Of a stretch of 64,000 nt of DNA, positions 8,212-15,350 are shown in pieces. Below the pieces are notes generated by a model. The model was given only the letters and a program-made list of their open reading frames with translations. It was not told where the DNA came from and made no database searches. The stretch comes from CAVZZG01 sp963779685. Its GTDB lineage: Bacteria; Actinomycetota; Thermoleophilia; Gaiellales; F1-60-MAGs149. The position numbers and the translations under genes were made by a program. The DNA lies in contig CAVZZG010000001.1 of assembly GCA_963779685.1 (NCBI GenBank), positions 62,001-126,000 of the forward strand, read 5' to 3'. Position 1 is the first letter of the stretch; every line of letters starts with the position of its first letter.

Positions 8212-9555
8212 TCACCCCGTTGAGACGCTGACGTGGCCCTCGACCAGCTCCAGGAACGGCGCCAGGGCCGCGGCCAGCGTCGGATCGCCGGCGTCGGCAT
8301 ATCGGTAGGTCGCGTGATGGACGGGCTGCCGGATCTCGATCAGGCGGGTCAGATCCATTGGCGTGCCGGTCACGACGACGTCGCACTCGACCGCATCGAT
8401 GGATGCCCGGAGGTCTGCGAGCTGGCCTGGCGAGTAGCCCATCGCCGGCAGCACGAGCCCGGAGCCCGGGTACGTCTTGAAGGTGTCCGCGATCGATCCG
8501 ACGGCGACCGGGCGGGGATCGGCGAAGTCCGTGGCGCCGGCGTTGCGGGCCGCGGTGTAGCCGGCGCCGAACGGCATCCCGCCATGCGTGGTCGTCGGGC
8601 CGTCTTCGACCACCAGCACGCGCTTGGAGCGCAGGTCGGGCTCGCCGGCCAGGGTCACGGGTGACGCCGCGTGCACGATGCGGGCGCCGGGGTTCACGCG
8701 CCGGATGTTCGCGGCGACCTCGGCGACGGCCTCCGCGGACGCGACGTCGACCTTGTTGACGACCGCGATGTCGGCGAGCCGCAGGTTGACCTCCCCCGGG
8801 TGGTAGGCGAGCTCGTGGCCGGGGCGCAGCGGATCGAGCACGGTGATGGTGACGTCGGGGCGGAAGAAGGAGAAGTCGTTGTTGCCGCCGTCCCAGATGA
8901 CCACGTCCGCCTCGGCCTCGGCCTCGCGCAGGATGGCGTCGTAGTCGACGCCGGCGAACACGACCATGCCCATCTCGACGGGAGCCTCGTACTCCTCGCG
9001 CTCCTCGACGGTGGGGTCGGAGGCGTCGATGTCGGCCAGTGTCGCGAACCGCTGTACCCGCATCCGCTCGAGATCGCCGTAGGGCATGGGGTGCCGCACC
9101 AGCGCCACCCGGTGTCCCGCCGCCAGCAGCAGGCGACCCACCTCGCGGCTGGTCTGGCTCTTGCCGCAACCGGTGCGGACGGCACAGACCGCGATGACGG
9201 GCTTGAGGGAGTCGAGCATGGTGGCGGCGGGGCCGACGAGCCGGAAGTCGGCGCCCGTGGCCAGGACGCGAGAGGCCGCGTGCATGACGTCGGCGTGCGA
9301 GAGGTCGGAGTAGGCGAGCACGACCTCGTCCACGCCGTGGCGCTCCACCAGCTCGGCGAGCTCGGATTCGGGGCGGATGGGGATCCCCTGCGGGTACAGC
9401 TCACCGGCCAGCGACGGCGGGTAGAGCCGGTCCTCGATGCCGGGGATCTGGGTGGCCGTGAAGGCCACCACCCGGACGCCCGGGTCGCCCCTGAACGCGG
9501 TGTTGAAGTCGTGGAAGTCGCGGCCGCCGGCTCCCATGATCACGACCTTGCGCAT
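8212..9555 (-). CDS. Cyclic 2,3-diphosphoglycerate synthetase-like GTPase
   Basis: A 447-residue protein. The N-terminal ~130 residues form a Rossmann-like domain (VVIMGAGGRDFHDFN). A P-loop NTPase follows, with VRTGCGKSQTS as Walker A and downstream VIWDGGNNDF and VVNKVD as the guanine-specificity NKVD. This combination matches proteins annotated as cyclic 2,3-diphosphoglycerate synthetase, first known from thermophilic methanogens. Whether bacterial homologues make that metabolite is unproven. The ATG at 9555 is preceded by GAGGAG at good spacing. The gene converges on the metallopeptidase gene. Confidence 0.82.
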   Translation of the reverse strand: MRKVVIMGAGGRDFHDFNTAFRGDPGVRVVAFTATQIPGIEDRLYPPSLAGELYPQGIPIRPESELAELVERHGVDEVVLAYSDLSHADVMHAASRVLATGADFRLVGPAATMLDSLKPVIAVCAVRTGCGKSQTSREVGRLLLAAGHRVALVRHPMPYGDLERMRVQRFATLADIDASDPTVEEREEYEAPVEMGMVVFAGVDYDAILREAEAEADVVIWDGGNNDFSFFRPDVTITVLDPLRPGHELAYHPGEVNLRLADIAVVNKVDVASAEAVAEVAANIRRVNPGARIVHAASPVTLAGEPDLRSKRVLVVEDGPTTTHGGMPFGAGYTAARNAGATDFADPRPVAVGSIADTFKTYPGSGLVLPAMGYSPGQLADLRASIDAVECDVVVTGTPMDLTRLIEIRQPVHHATYRYADAGDPTLAAALAPFLELVEGHVSVSTG

Positions 9556-9698
9556 GTCTCGGTGCTCCTCGTCGAGCGTCCGCGGGCGTGGTTCCCGCTC
9601 GGTTCCATGCTCGCCCTCCAGGCCGACCGGTACATCCGGGAAGCCACCGACTCCCGCCGGCGGGTTTCCCGCGACCCGAGCGAGGAGAGGCGCTGCGC

Positions 9699-9950
9699 CT
9701 AGCCGTCGAGACGGAGGCGCAGCGCCTGCACCACGGAGGGGGAAGGTGCGATGCCCTCGACCACGAGCGCCTGCTCGAGGTCGGCGAGTACCGCGGCACG
9801 GAACGCGGCGTCCGCTTCGGCCCGTGCGACGATCGAGTCCAGATCGCGGCGCGCCGCGGGCAGCTCGCACGCCGCCTGCGTCCAGCCGGCTGGTGCCGGG
9901 GGAAGCAGGCGCAGGAGACGCGCGATCCGTTCCAGATCTGGCTCGGTCAT
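9699..9950 (-). CDS. Small protein coupled to the ECF sigma factor, possible anti-sigma-like partner
   Basis: An 83-residue helical, charged protein without cysteines or a membrane segment. Its ATG overlaps the TGA of the sigma-factor gene (ATGA), implying translational coupling and roughly equal amounts. Anti-sigma factors are commonly encoded in this position, but the zinc anti-sigma HxxxCxxC motif is absent. No family is recognised, so the role is inferred from position only. Confidence 0.6.
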   Translation of the reverse strand: MTEPDLERIARLLRLLPPAPAGWTQAACELPAARRDLDSIVARAEADAAFRAAVLADLEQALVVEGIAPSPSVVQALRLRLDG

Positions 9951-10510
9951 CTTCTGATAGACGCGGCACGGGCCGCACTTCTTCCAAGCAGTTTCTCGCG
10001 CAGCCGGTCGAGACAGCGCGAGATGCGGCTGGCCACGGTTCCGCCCGGCATGTCGAGGGCCTCGCCGATGTCGCGATAGCTCTGGTCCTGGCAGAAGAAG
10101 CGGTCGAGAATCTCGGCGCAGCCTTCCGGCAGCCGCTCGAGCGCGTGCCGCACGTCCATCGCCTCGTCGATGTCCGCGAGGGCTCCGCCTGCGCCCGCCG
10201 GCTCGAGGTCGGCGTCCGTCGGCTGCTCCCGTGCTGCCGCGCGGAGCCGATCCAGAGCGCACCGGCGCGTCAGTTGCGCGAGCCACGGCCGCACGGCTTC
10301 CGGGTCGCGGAGCGCCGCGAGACCCTCGTACGCCCGCGCGAACACCTCCTGGAACACGTCCTCGGCGTCGTCCCCGTTGAGACGGTACGCCCGGGTCGCG
10401 ATCGCGAGCACGTAGCGTGAGAACCGCTCGACGAATGCGGTCCATGCGGACTGGTCGCCAGCGAGGCAGCGCGCGACGAGCGCCGCGTCGGGCAGCGATC
10501 GTTCCTCCAC
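9947..10510 (-). CDS. ECF-type RNA polymerase sigma factor
   Basis: A 187-residue sigma-70 family protein. Region 2 is seen as SRYVLAIATRAYRLNGDDAEDVFQEVFARAYEGLA in sections, with the invariant DDAEDVFQEVF and the RPWLAQLTRR segment. Region 4 is a helix-turn-helix (YRDIGEALDMPGGTVASRISR). No extra C-terminal domain is present. The GTG at 10510 is used because region 2 follows directly. It sits 4 bp after the cyclodeaminase gene and overlaps the small downstream gene, forming a three-gene unit. Confidence 0.92.
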   Translation of the reverse strand: MEERSLPDAALVARCLAGDQSAWTAFVERFSRYVLAIATRAYRLNGDDAEDVFQEVFARAYEGLAALRDPEAVRPWLAQLTRRCALDRLRAAAREQPTDADLEPAGAGGALADIDEAMDVRHALERLPEGCAEILDRFFCQDQSYRDIGEALDMPGGTVASRISRCLDRLREKLLGRSAARAASIRR

Positions 10511-10514
10511 GGCG

Positions 10515-11033
10515 CTATTCAACCACGATTGACGTCGCCGCGTCGGCGGCTTGCCGGGCGATCCGGCGCGCGCCCTCGGCACGTGGGTCGCCCGTGACCA
10601 CGACGAGGTTGGCCGCCACCAGCCGCGCGGCGGCCCCGGCCGCCCCGGCAGCGATCTCCGCCGCACCGGCGAGATCGAGCAGCACCGCGGGCTCCGCGGC
10701 CCGGCTCACCGCCACCGCGAGCTCCGCGACGTCGCGAGCGGCGACGGCGATCGCCGTCAGCGCGACGACCGTCGCCTCGAGGCTCGGGCCGACCCGGTCG
10801 GCCTTGGCCGCGATCGCCTTGCGGTACGCGTCGTCGCTGAGGTCGCCCTCCTCCGTCAGTCGTGCGCGCAGCGCAGCAGCCTGGGCCGCGAAGCCGGGCG
10901 CGTCGGAGCGACGAGCGGCCATCTGGACGAGCGCCGCCGCCTGGGCGGCCACCAGCGCCGAGGCGTAGCCGGCGCCCGGCGTCGGGGCCGGCGCGGCAAA
11001 TGCGTCGAGGACCTCCTCCACCGCGGCTCGCAT
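10515..11033 (-). CDS. fchA: Cyclodeaminase/cyclohydrolase family protein (FTCD_C)
   Basis: A 172-residue all-helical protein of the formiminotransferase-cyclodeaminase C-terminal family. The N-terminal PTPGAGYASALVAAQAAALVQMA segment corresponds, in pieces, to the family motif PGGGSxAA. The conserved DDAYR and DPRAEGARRIA sections follow. Members cyclise formimino- or methenyl-tetrahydrofolate in one-carbon metabolism. Here GAG replaces the usual GGG. The gene is first in a unit with the sigma factor, an unusual pairing. Confidence 0.75.
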   Translation of the reverse strand: MRAAVEEVLDAFAAPAPTPGAGYASALVAAQAAALVQMAARRSDAPGFAAQAAALRARLTEEGDLSDDAYRKAIAAKADRVGPSLEATVVALTAIAVAARDVAELAVAVSRAAEPAVLLDLAGAAEIAAGAAGAAARLVAANLVVVTGDPRAEGARRIARQAADAATSIVVE

Positions 11034-11054
11034 CGAGCTCCGAGCCTACACGAC

Positions 11055-11083
11055 TTGCGCCCCGGCCGGGGCGGGGGTAGAGT
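11055..11083 (+). promoter_or_regulatory. Promoter TTGCGC-17-TAGAGT for the cNMP/subtilase block
   Basis: TTGCGC (11055-11060) and TAGAGT (11078-11083) are 17 bp apart, and the -10 ends 8 nt before the ATG at 11092. This fits a housekeeping-sigma promoter giving a leaderless transcript. Confidence 0.6.
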
Positions 11084-11091
11084 CGCCCAGC

Positions 11092-11502
11092 ATGACGGTC
11101 TCCTCCATGGACGTGCTCGCGCGCGTGCCGCTGCTCGCCGGCCTCGAGCGCAAGGATCTCGAGCGCCTCTCGCGCGAGTTGAAGCCCCGCACGTTCGCCG
11201 CCGGCCAGAACGCGACGGAGGAGGGCCAGGGAGGCGTGGCCTTCTGGATCATCCTCTCCGGGACCGCCTCGGTGACCGTCGGCGGTGCTGCCCGGCCGGC
11301 CCTCGGCCCGGGCGACTTCTTCGGCGAGATGGCGCTGCTGGCAGAGGACGGCATCCGCACCGCGACCGTCACGGCACAGACCGATCTCGAGTGCGCGGGC
11401 CTGACGGTGTGGGAGTTCAAGCCGTTCCTGCAGGAGCACCCGGAGGCAGCGTGGCGCATCCTCCGCGCCATGGCCGATCGTCAGGCGGCGAGCGGGCAGT
11501 AA
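11092..11502 (+). CDS. Stand-alone cyclic nucleotide-binding domain protein
   Basis: A 136-residue protein that is essentially one cNMP-binding beta barrel (VPLLAGLERKDLERLSREL, FWIILSGTASV, GPGDFFGEMALL, RTATVTAQTDLEC). No DNA-binding domain follows, so it is not a Crp-type regulator. The phosphate-binding cassette reads GDFFGEMALLAEDGIRTATV. The Glu is present and the Arg is retained in RTATV, so ligand binding is possible. It heads a run of co-directional genes whose last member carries a second, related cNMP domain. Confidence 0.85.
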   Translation: MTVSSMDVLARVPLLAGLERKDLERLSRELKPRTFAAGQNATEEGQGGVAFWIILSGTASVTVGGAARPALGPGDFFGEMALLAEDGIRTATVTAQTDLECAGLTVWEFKPFLQEHPEAAWRILRAMADRQAASGQ

Positions 11503-11515
11503 ACTCGATGGAAGA

Positions 11516-11540
11516 AACCGGATGGCTCGTGCGTCCGGTT
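11516..11540 (+). other. Hairpin in the leader of the 54-residue peptide gene
   Basis: AACCGGA (11516-11522) pairs with TCCGGTT (11534-11540) around an 11-nt loop, between the stop of the cNMP gene and the ribosome-binding site of the peptide gene. It could be a weak terminator for the first gene or a leader structure for the second. Confidence 0.4.
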
Positions 11541-11579
11541 GACAGGTTCGGAATCGGAGACCCCGGAAGGAGTTCCACA

Positions 11580-11744
11580 ATGTCGGACGAGATGGAGAAG
11601 GACGCAGCCGCTGCAGCAGCCGCTGACGATGCGGTCGAGGCGCACTGGCGCCCCCGGCACGATCCCGCTGACCCGGCCGCCGCCGCAGCCGCCAGCGACG
11701 ACGACGCGCCCGACGTCGAGGCGCACTTTCACAAGAAGCACTAG
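11580..11744 (+). CDS. Small acidic Ala/Asp-rich peptide with repeated VEAH motif (54 aa)
   Basis: A 54-residue peptide. It has a charged MSDEMEK start, two Ala-rich runs and two Asp-rich blocks, each leading into VEAH plus an aromatic: VEAHW near residue 19 and VEAHF near residue 47. It ends in HKKH. The ribosome-binding site GGAAGGAG is the strongest nearby and sits 7 nt before the ATG. A TAAACT hexamer at 11500-11505 overlaps the previous stop codon and could be its -10. A strong GC hairpin follows the gene. There is no signal peptide. No family is recognised. Size, abundance signals and position before a subtilase suggest a substrate or precursor peptide, which is inference. Confidence 0.72.
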   Translation: MSDEMEKDAAAAAAADDAVEAHWRPRHDPADPAAAAAASDDDAPDVEAHFHKKH

Positions 11745-11770
11745 CGTTCTCCGAACACTGAGGATCTGAG

Positions 11771-11796
11771 CGAGGGCGGGCGAGAGCCCGCCCTCG
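11771..11796 (+). terminator. 11-bp stem hairpin between peptide and subtilase genes
   Basis: CGAGGGCGGGC (11771-11781) and GCCCGCCCTCG (11786-11796) form a perfect 11-bp stem with a GAGA tetraloop. It ends 6 nt before the subtilase ATG and has no T-run. It may terminate most peptide transcripts and let a fraction read through, or mask translation of the subtilase. Confidence 0.65.
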
Positions 11797-11802
11797 TCGT
11801 GC

Positions 11803-12639
11803 ATGAGCGAATCCGTCGAAGAACCAGAGGAGCTGCCGGCCTGGAGCGCGCCGGCCAGCGCCGTGGCGGACCAAGCGCTTGGCCTGCCCTGGGCCGACCA
11901 GATCACCCGGGACTGGGCCTTCGGCGGCAGCGATGGCAGCGGCGTGCGGGTCGCCGTGGTCGACAGCGGCGTCGACGCGGCTCACCCCCTGGTCGGCGGC
12001 ATCGACCGGGCCGTGGCCGTCCGCGTCGACGAGGACGGCAAGGCGATCGTCGAGGACGACACGAGCGGCGACCTGTGCGGTCACGGCACGGCCTGTGCCG
12101 CCATCATCCGCAGCCTCGCGCCGCGGTGCCAGATCGACTCGGTGCGGGTGCTCGGCGCCGGGTTCACCGGCTCCGGGCCGGTGCTCGTCGGCGGTGTCGC
12201 GTGGGCGATCGAGCAGGGCTACGACGTGGTCAACCTCTCCCTGTCGACGACCAAGGCCCAGTTCCAGGCGTCCCTCTACGAGCTCGCGGACCGGGCGTGG
12301 TTCCGTCGTATCGTGCTCGTCGCGGCCGCCCACAACATGCCCGTGAAGAGTTACCCGTGGCGGTTCGCCTCCGTGATCTCGGTTGGCAGCCACGACCGCG
12401 ACGACTCGTGGACGTGGTACGCGAACCCCGATCCACCGGTCGAGTTCTACGCCCGCGGCTACGACATCGAGGTCGCCTGGATGGACGGGGCGACGATCCG
12501 CGCCACCGGCAACAGCTTCGCCACACCGCACATCGCCGGACTGGTGGCGCTGCTACGGTCCAAGCATCCCGGCCTCGATGTGGCGGCGATCAAGTCGGTG
12601 CTGCACCTGACCGCATCGAACGTGGGAGGAGCGTCATGA
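11803..12639 (+). CDS. Cytoplasmic S8 subtilisin-like serine protease
   Basis: A compact 278-residue S8 peptidase. The catalytic triad is visible: Asp54 in VAVVDSGVD, His94 in CGHGTACA and Ser238 in GNSFATPHIAG, with the oxyanion Asn178 in AAAHNMP. There is no signal peptide and only a ~30-residue acidic leader, so it should act inside the cell. It resembles the lone subtilases found in peptide-maturation loci more than secreted subtilisins. It follows the 54-residue peptide gene after a hairpin. Its stop overlaps the start of the GAF gene, and the GAF stop overlaps the MFS start, so the three are translated as a unit. Confidence 0.92.
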   Translation: MSESVEEPEELPAWSAPASAVADQALGLPWADQITRDWAFGGSDGSGVRVAVVDSGVDAAHPLVGGIDRAVAVRVDEDGKAIVEDDTSGDLCGHGTACAAIIRSLAPRCQIDSVRVLGAGFTGSGPVLVGGVAWAIEQGYDVVNLSLSTTKAQFQASLYELADRAWFRRIVLVAAAHNMPVKSYPWRFASVISVGSHDRDDSWTWYANPDPPVEFYARGYDIEVAWMDGATIRATGNSFATPHIAGLVALLRSKHPGLDVAAIKSVLHLTASNVGGAS

Positions 12640-13286
12640 CGGACGACCCCGCTCTCAGCGCCGCGCTCGCCGCGGGCCTTCTGATCGCCGGCGACGACGA
12701 GCGGCGCGAGCTGCTGCAGTCGATCGCCGAGGTGGCCCGCTCGATCTTCCACGCCCAGGCCGCCTCGATCTTCCTATTCGACACGGCCACGGACGAGCTC
12801 GTGTTCGAGGCCTCGGCCGGCGAGGGCGGCGACGAGCTGATCGGGCTCCGCTTCCCCTCGAGCGCCGGCATCGCGGGGTGGGTGCTCTCGTCCCGGCAGC
12901 CGCTGGTGATCGAGGACCTCACGACCGATGCCCGCTTCGCCCGCGACGTGGCGGAATCCACGGGCTACGTGCCGGACGGGCTGATGGCCGCGCCGCTGCT
13001 GTCGGGCGAGGACGCGATCGGCGTGCTCGAGGTGCTCGACCGTCCCCAGCGGGCGCGCTTCTCGCTGGGCGAGCTCGAGCTCCTGGGCCAGTTCGCCAAT
13101 CAGGCCGCGATCGCGCTCGCCGTCACCCTGCGGGCCCGCCGCGTCGCCGCACTGGTGGCATCGGGCGGCGGCGATCTCCAGGCCCTGGCACGCATGGCCG
13201 CGACGCTCGACGGTCTGGAAGGCGCCCACCGCGATCGGCGGGTGCGGTTGCTCGAGGCGCTCGCCGACGTGCTCGAAACGCGGTGA
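12636..13286 (+). CDS. GAF domain protein
   Basis: A 216-residue protein with one GAF domain in about residues 20-165 (QAASIFLFDTATDEL, GIAGWVLSSRQPLVIEDL, MAAPLLSGEDAIGVLEVL). A helical C-terminal tail with no output domain follows. GAF domains bind small molecules, including cyclic nucleotides, or mediate dimerisation. Both flanking genes overlap it by 4 nt (ATGA and GTGA). Its partners are therefore the subtilase and the MFS transporter, and it may sense the ligand that controls them. Confidence 0.88.
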   Translation: MTDDPALSAALAAGLLIAGDDERRELLQSIAEVARSIFHAQAASIFLFDTATDELVFEASAGEGGDELIGLRFPSSAGIAGWVLSSRQPLVIEDLTTDARFARDVAESTGYVPDGLMAAPLLSGEDAIGVLEVLDRPQRARFSLGELELLGQFANQAAIALAVTLRARRVAALVASGGGDLQALARMAATLDGLEGAHRDRRVRLLEALADVLETR

Positions 13287-14923
13287 GTCAGGCCGTCGCG
13301 GCGTTCCGGGCGGTCTTCGCCTCACGCGCGCTGCGCCGGCTCGAGCTGGCCGAGTTCGGCTCACAGATCGGCGACTGGGCCTACGGCGTCGCCCTGGCGG
13401 TGTACGCGTACGACCAGGGCGGTGCTTACGCCGTGGGACTCACCGCACTCGCCCGCACCGGCATCGCGGCCCTCGTGGCCGCTCCGGCGGCGTCGCTGGT
13501 CGATCGCTTCGACCGTCGCCGCGTGATGATCGCCGCCGACCTGACGCGGTCGGTCCTCACCGGGCTCGTGGCGCTACTCGCGCTGACCGGCTCCCCGGCG
13601 CTCGCGGTGTACGGCGTCGCGGTGCTCTCAACCTGTGCCGGGGTCGTGTTCGAGCCGGCTCGCGCGGCGCTGCTGCCGAGCGTGGCGCAGGACCCCGAGC
13701 AGCTGACCGCGGCCAACGTCGTGCACTCGACCGTGATTGGCACCAGCTCGTTCATCGGGCCGGCGGTCGGCGGCCTGCTGCTCGCTGCCTTCCAGCCCGG
13801 CGTGGTGTTCGCCTTCGAGTCGGCCACGTACCTGTGGTCGGCCGCGCTGGTGGCGGGCGTCGGGCGGGTCGTCGGCCCGGTCGATCAGGACGAGCCGAGC
13901 GGCGAGCACGAGGGCATGCTGGCCGGCCTGCGCCTGCTGTGGCGCGACCCGCACCTGCGACTGCTGCAGGGCCTCTTCACGCTCCAGAGCCTGATCTGCG
14001 GCTTCCTGAACGTGTTCACCGTGGTCATCGCCTACCAACTGCTCTCGGGCGGCGCGGTCGAGACCGGTCTGCTCGACGCCGCCGCCGGGGTCGGGGGCAT
14101 CGCCGGTGCGCTCGCCGGCGCCGCCCTGGTCGGGCGGCGGCTGTCGGCCGGGTTCCTGATCGGTCTCGCGTTCTGGGGGCTGCCGATCGCCGTCATCGCG
14201 ATCTCGCCGAGCCTTCCCCTGGCCCTGGCCATGATGGGCGTGCTCGGTGTCGCCAACACGCTCGTCGATGTGGCGGGCCTGACGCTGCTGCAGCGACTGG
14301 TGCCCGACGAGGTGATGGGACGGGTGTTCGGCGTCACCGAGGCGCTCTTCATCGGCTCGCTGGGCGTCGGCTCGGTGCTGGCGCCGGTCTGCATCGACCT
14401 GTTCGGGGCCCGGGAGGCGATCGCGGTCGTGGGGCTCCTGTTGCCGATCGCCGCGATGCTGGCGTGGCGGTCGCTGGCGGGCATCGACGCGGCGACGCCC
14501 GACCGCGCCGATCTCGTGGCTCTTCTGCGCGGCGTTCCGTTCCTCGCGCCGCTGGAGGCCGCGGCACTCGAGCGCCTCGCCACCTCCGCGCATGCCGTCG
14601 CAGTGCCGGCCGGCGAGGTCGTCATCGCGGCCGGCGACCACGGCGACCGCTTCTACGTCGTTCGCACCGGTTCGCTGGCCGTGACGGCGGCCGGGGCCCG
14701 GGCGCCCGACCTCGCGACGGGCGACGGGTTCGGTGAGATCGCCCTCCTCCGGGATGTGCCGCGAACGGCGACCGTCACGGCGATCACCGCGTGCGAGCTG
14801 ATCGCGGTCGATCGCGAGCCGTTCCTCGAGGCGGTGACCGGATTCGACGACAGCGGCCGCGAGGCCGACCTGGTGATCTCGGCGCGCCTCGCGCGCCTGC
14901 GCGCGATCACCGTTGCGGGCTAA
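13283..14923 (+). CDS. MFS transporter with C-terminal cyclic nucleotide-binding domain
   Basis: A 546-residue fusion. Residues 1 to about 400 are an MFS exporter-type transporter with about 12 hydrophobic segments; the family loop reads ASLVDRFDRRRVMI. Residues about 415-530 are a cNMP-binding domain (GVPFLAPLEAAALERLA, GDRFYVVRTGSLAV, GDGFGEIALLRDVPRTATV). Its cassette has both the Glu and the Arg expected for nucleotide phosphate binding. A transporter gated by cAMP or cGMP is implied. The GTG start overlaps the GAF stop. The stop overlaps by 4 nt the end of a convergent gene. Confidence 0.88.
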   Translation: MSQAVAAFRAVFASRALRRLELAEFGSQIGDWAYGVALAVYAYDQGGAYAVGLTALARTGIAALVAAPAASLVDRFDRRRVMIAADLTRSVLTGLVALLALTGSPALAVYGVAVLSTCAGVVFEPARAALLPSVAQDPEQLTAANVVHSTVIGTSSFIGPAVGGLLLAAFQPGVVFAFESATYLWSAALVAGVGRVVGPVDQDEPSGEHEGMLAGLRLLWRDPHLRLLQGLFTLQSLICGFLNVFTVVIAYQLLSGGAVETGLLDAAAGVGGIAGALAGAALVGRRLSAGFLIGLAFWGLPIAVIAISPSLPLALAMMGVLGVANTLVDVAGLTLLQRLVPDEVMGRVFGVTEALFIGSLGVGSVLAPVCIDLFGAREAIAVVGLLLPIAAMLAWRSLAGIDAATPDRADLVALLRGVPFLAPLEAAALERLATSAHAVAVPAGEVVIAAGDHGDRFYVVRTGSLAVTAAGARAPDLATGDGFGEIALLRDVPRTATVTAITACELIAVDREPFLEAVTGFDDSGREADLVISARLARLRAITVAG

Positions 14924-15291
14924 CCGGTGAGCTCGACCAGCTCTTCGGCTGCGAGGGCGAGCACGGCGCCGGCGCCGATGCACCAGGCGCCGAACCGGAC
15001 GCGGGCCCACTCGAGTCGACCTTGCCGGGCCCCCCCGGCGGGAGTCTCGGCCCCTCCGTCACCATCTGCCTGGCCGAGCTCGAGACCACAGGAGAGGAGG
15101 GCGTCGCGAATCTGGCCGACACCGCCCGCCGGCAGGCCTTCGAGTCGCGCCAGTTCTCGCGGCGTGAGGCGGCGCAGCGTGCCGACGGTCGTGATGTCGT
15201 TGCCGCGCAGCGCTTCCACGACCCCACGGTTGACGGGGAGATCCTCGACCAGGAGGTTGTCGAAGGGCATGGTTGCTACGGGTTCCTGCAT
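14920..15291 (-). CDS. RNA polymerase alpha C-terminal-domain-like helix-hairpin-helix protein
   Basis: A 123-residue protein whose residues about 10-75 follow the alpha-CTD pattern: a short helix (LPVNRGVVEALRGNDI), TVGTLRRLTPRELARLEG, then a helix-hairpin-helix (GGVGQIRDALLSCGLEL). The rest of the alpha subunit is absent. A ~25-residue polar linker leads to a mildly hydrophobic tail. It might bind DNA or a transcription factor as a stand-alone alpha-CTD mimic. The alternative start is the ATG at 15270. It converges on the MFS gene. Confidence 0.6.
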   Translation of the reverse strand: MQEPVATMPFDNLLVEDLPVNRGVVEALRGNDITTVGTLRRLTPRELARLEGLPAGGVGQIRDALLSCGLELGQADGDGGAETPAGGARQGRLEWARVRFGAWCIGAGAVLALAAEELVELTG

Positions 15292-15350
15292 CGTCGCTGG
15301 GAGCCGCTGCCTCGCGGCTTTCTAAACCATACGCGGAGTTCGCCGGGCTG

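Noticed and set aside
8219..8225. Further GTTGAG sequences at 8219 and 10376, like the SARP repeat
   Set aside because: They are single copies inside or at the ends of genes without tandem partners, so they are unlikely operators.
11539..11544. Perfect TTGACA before the 54-residue peptide gene
   Set aside because: No -10-like hexamer occurs 16-18 bp downstream, and it overlaps the arm of a hairpin. It is probably chance.
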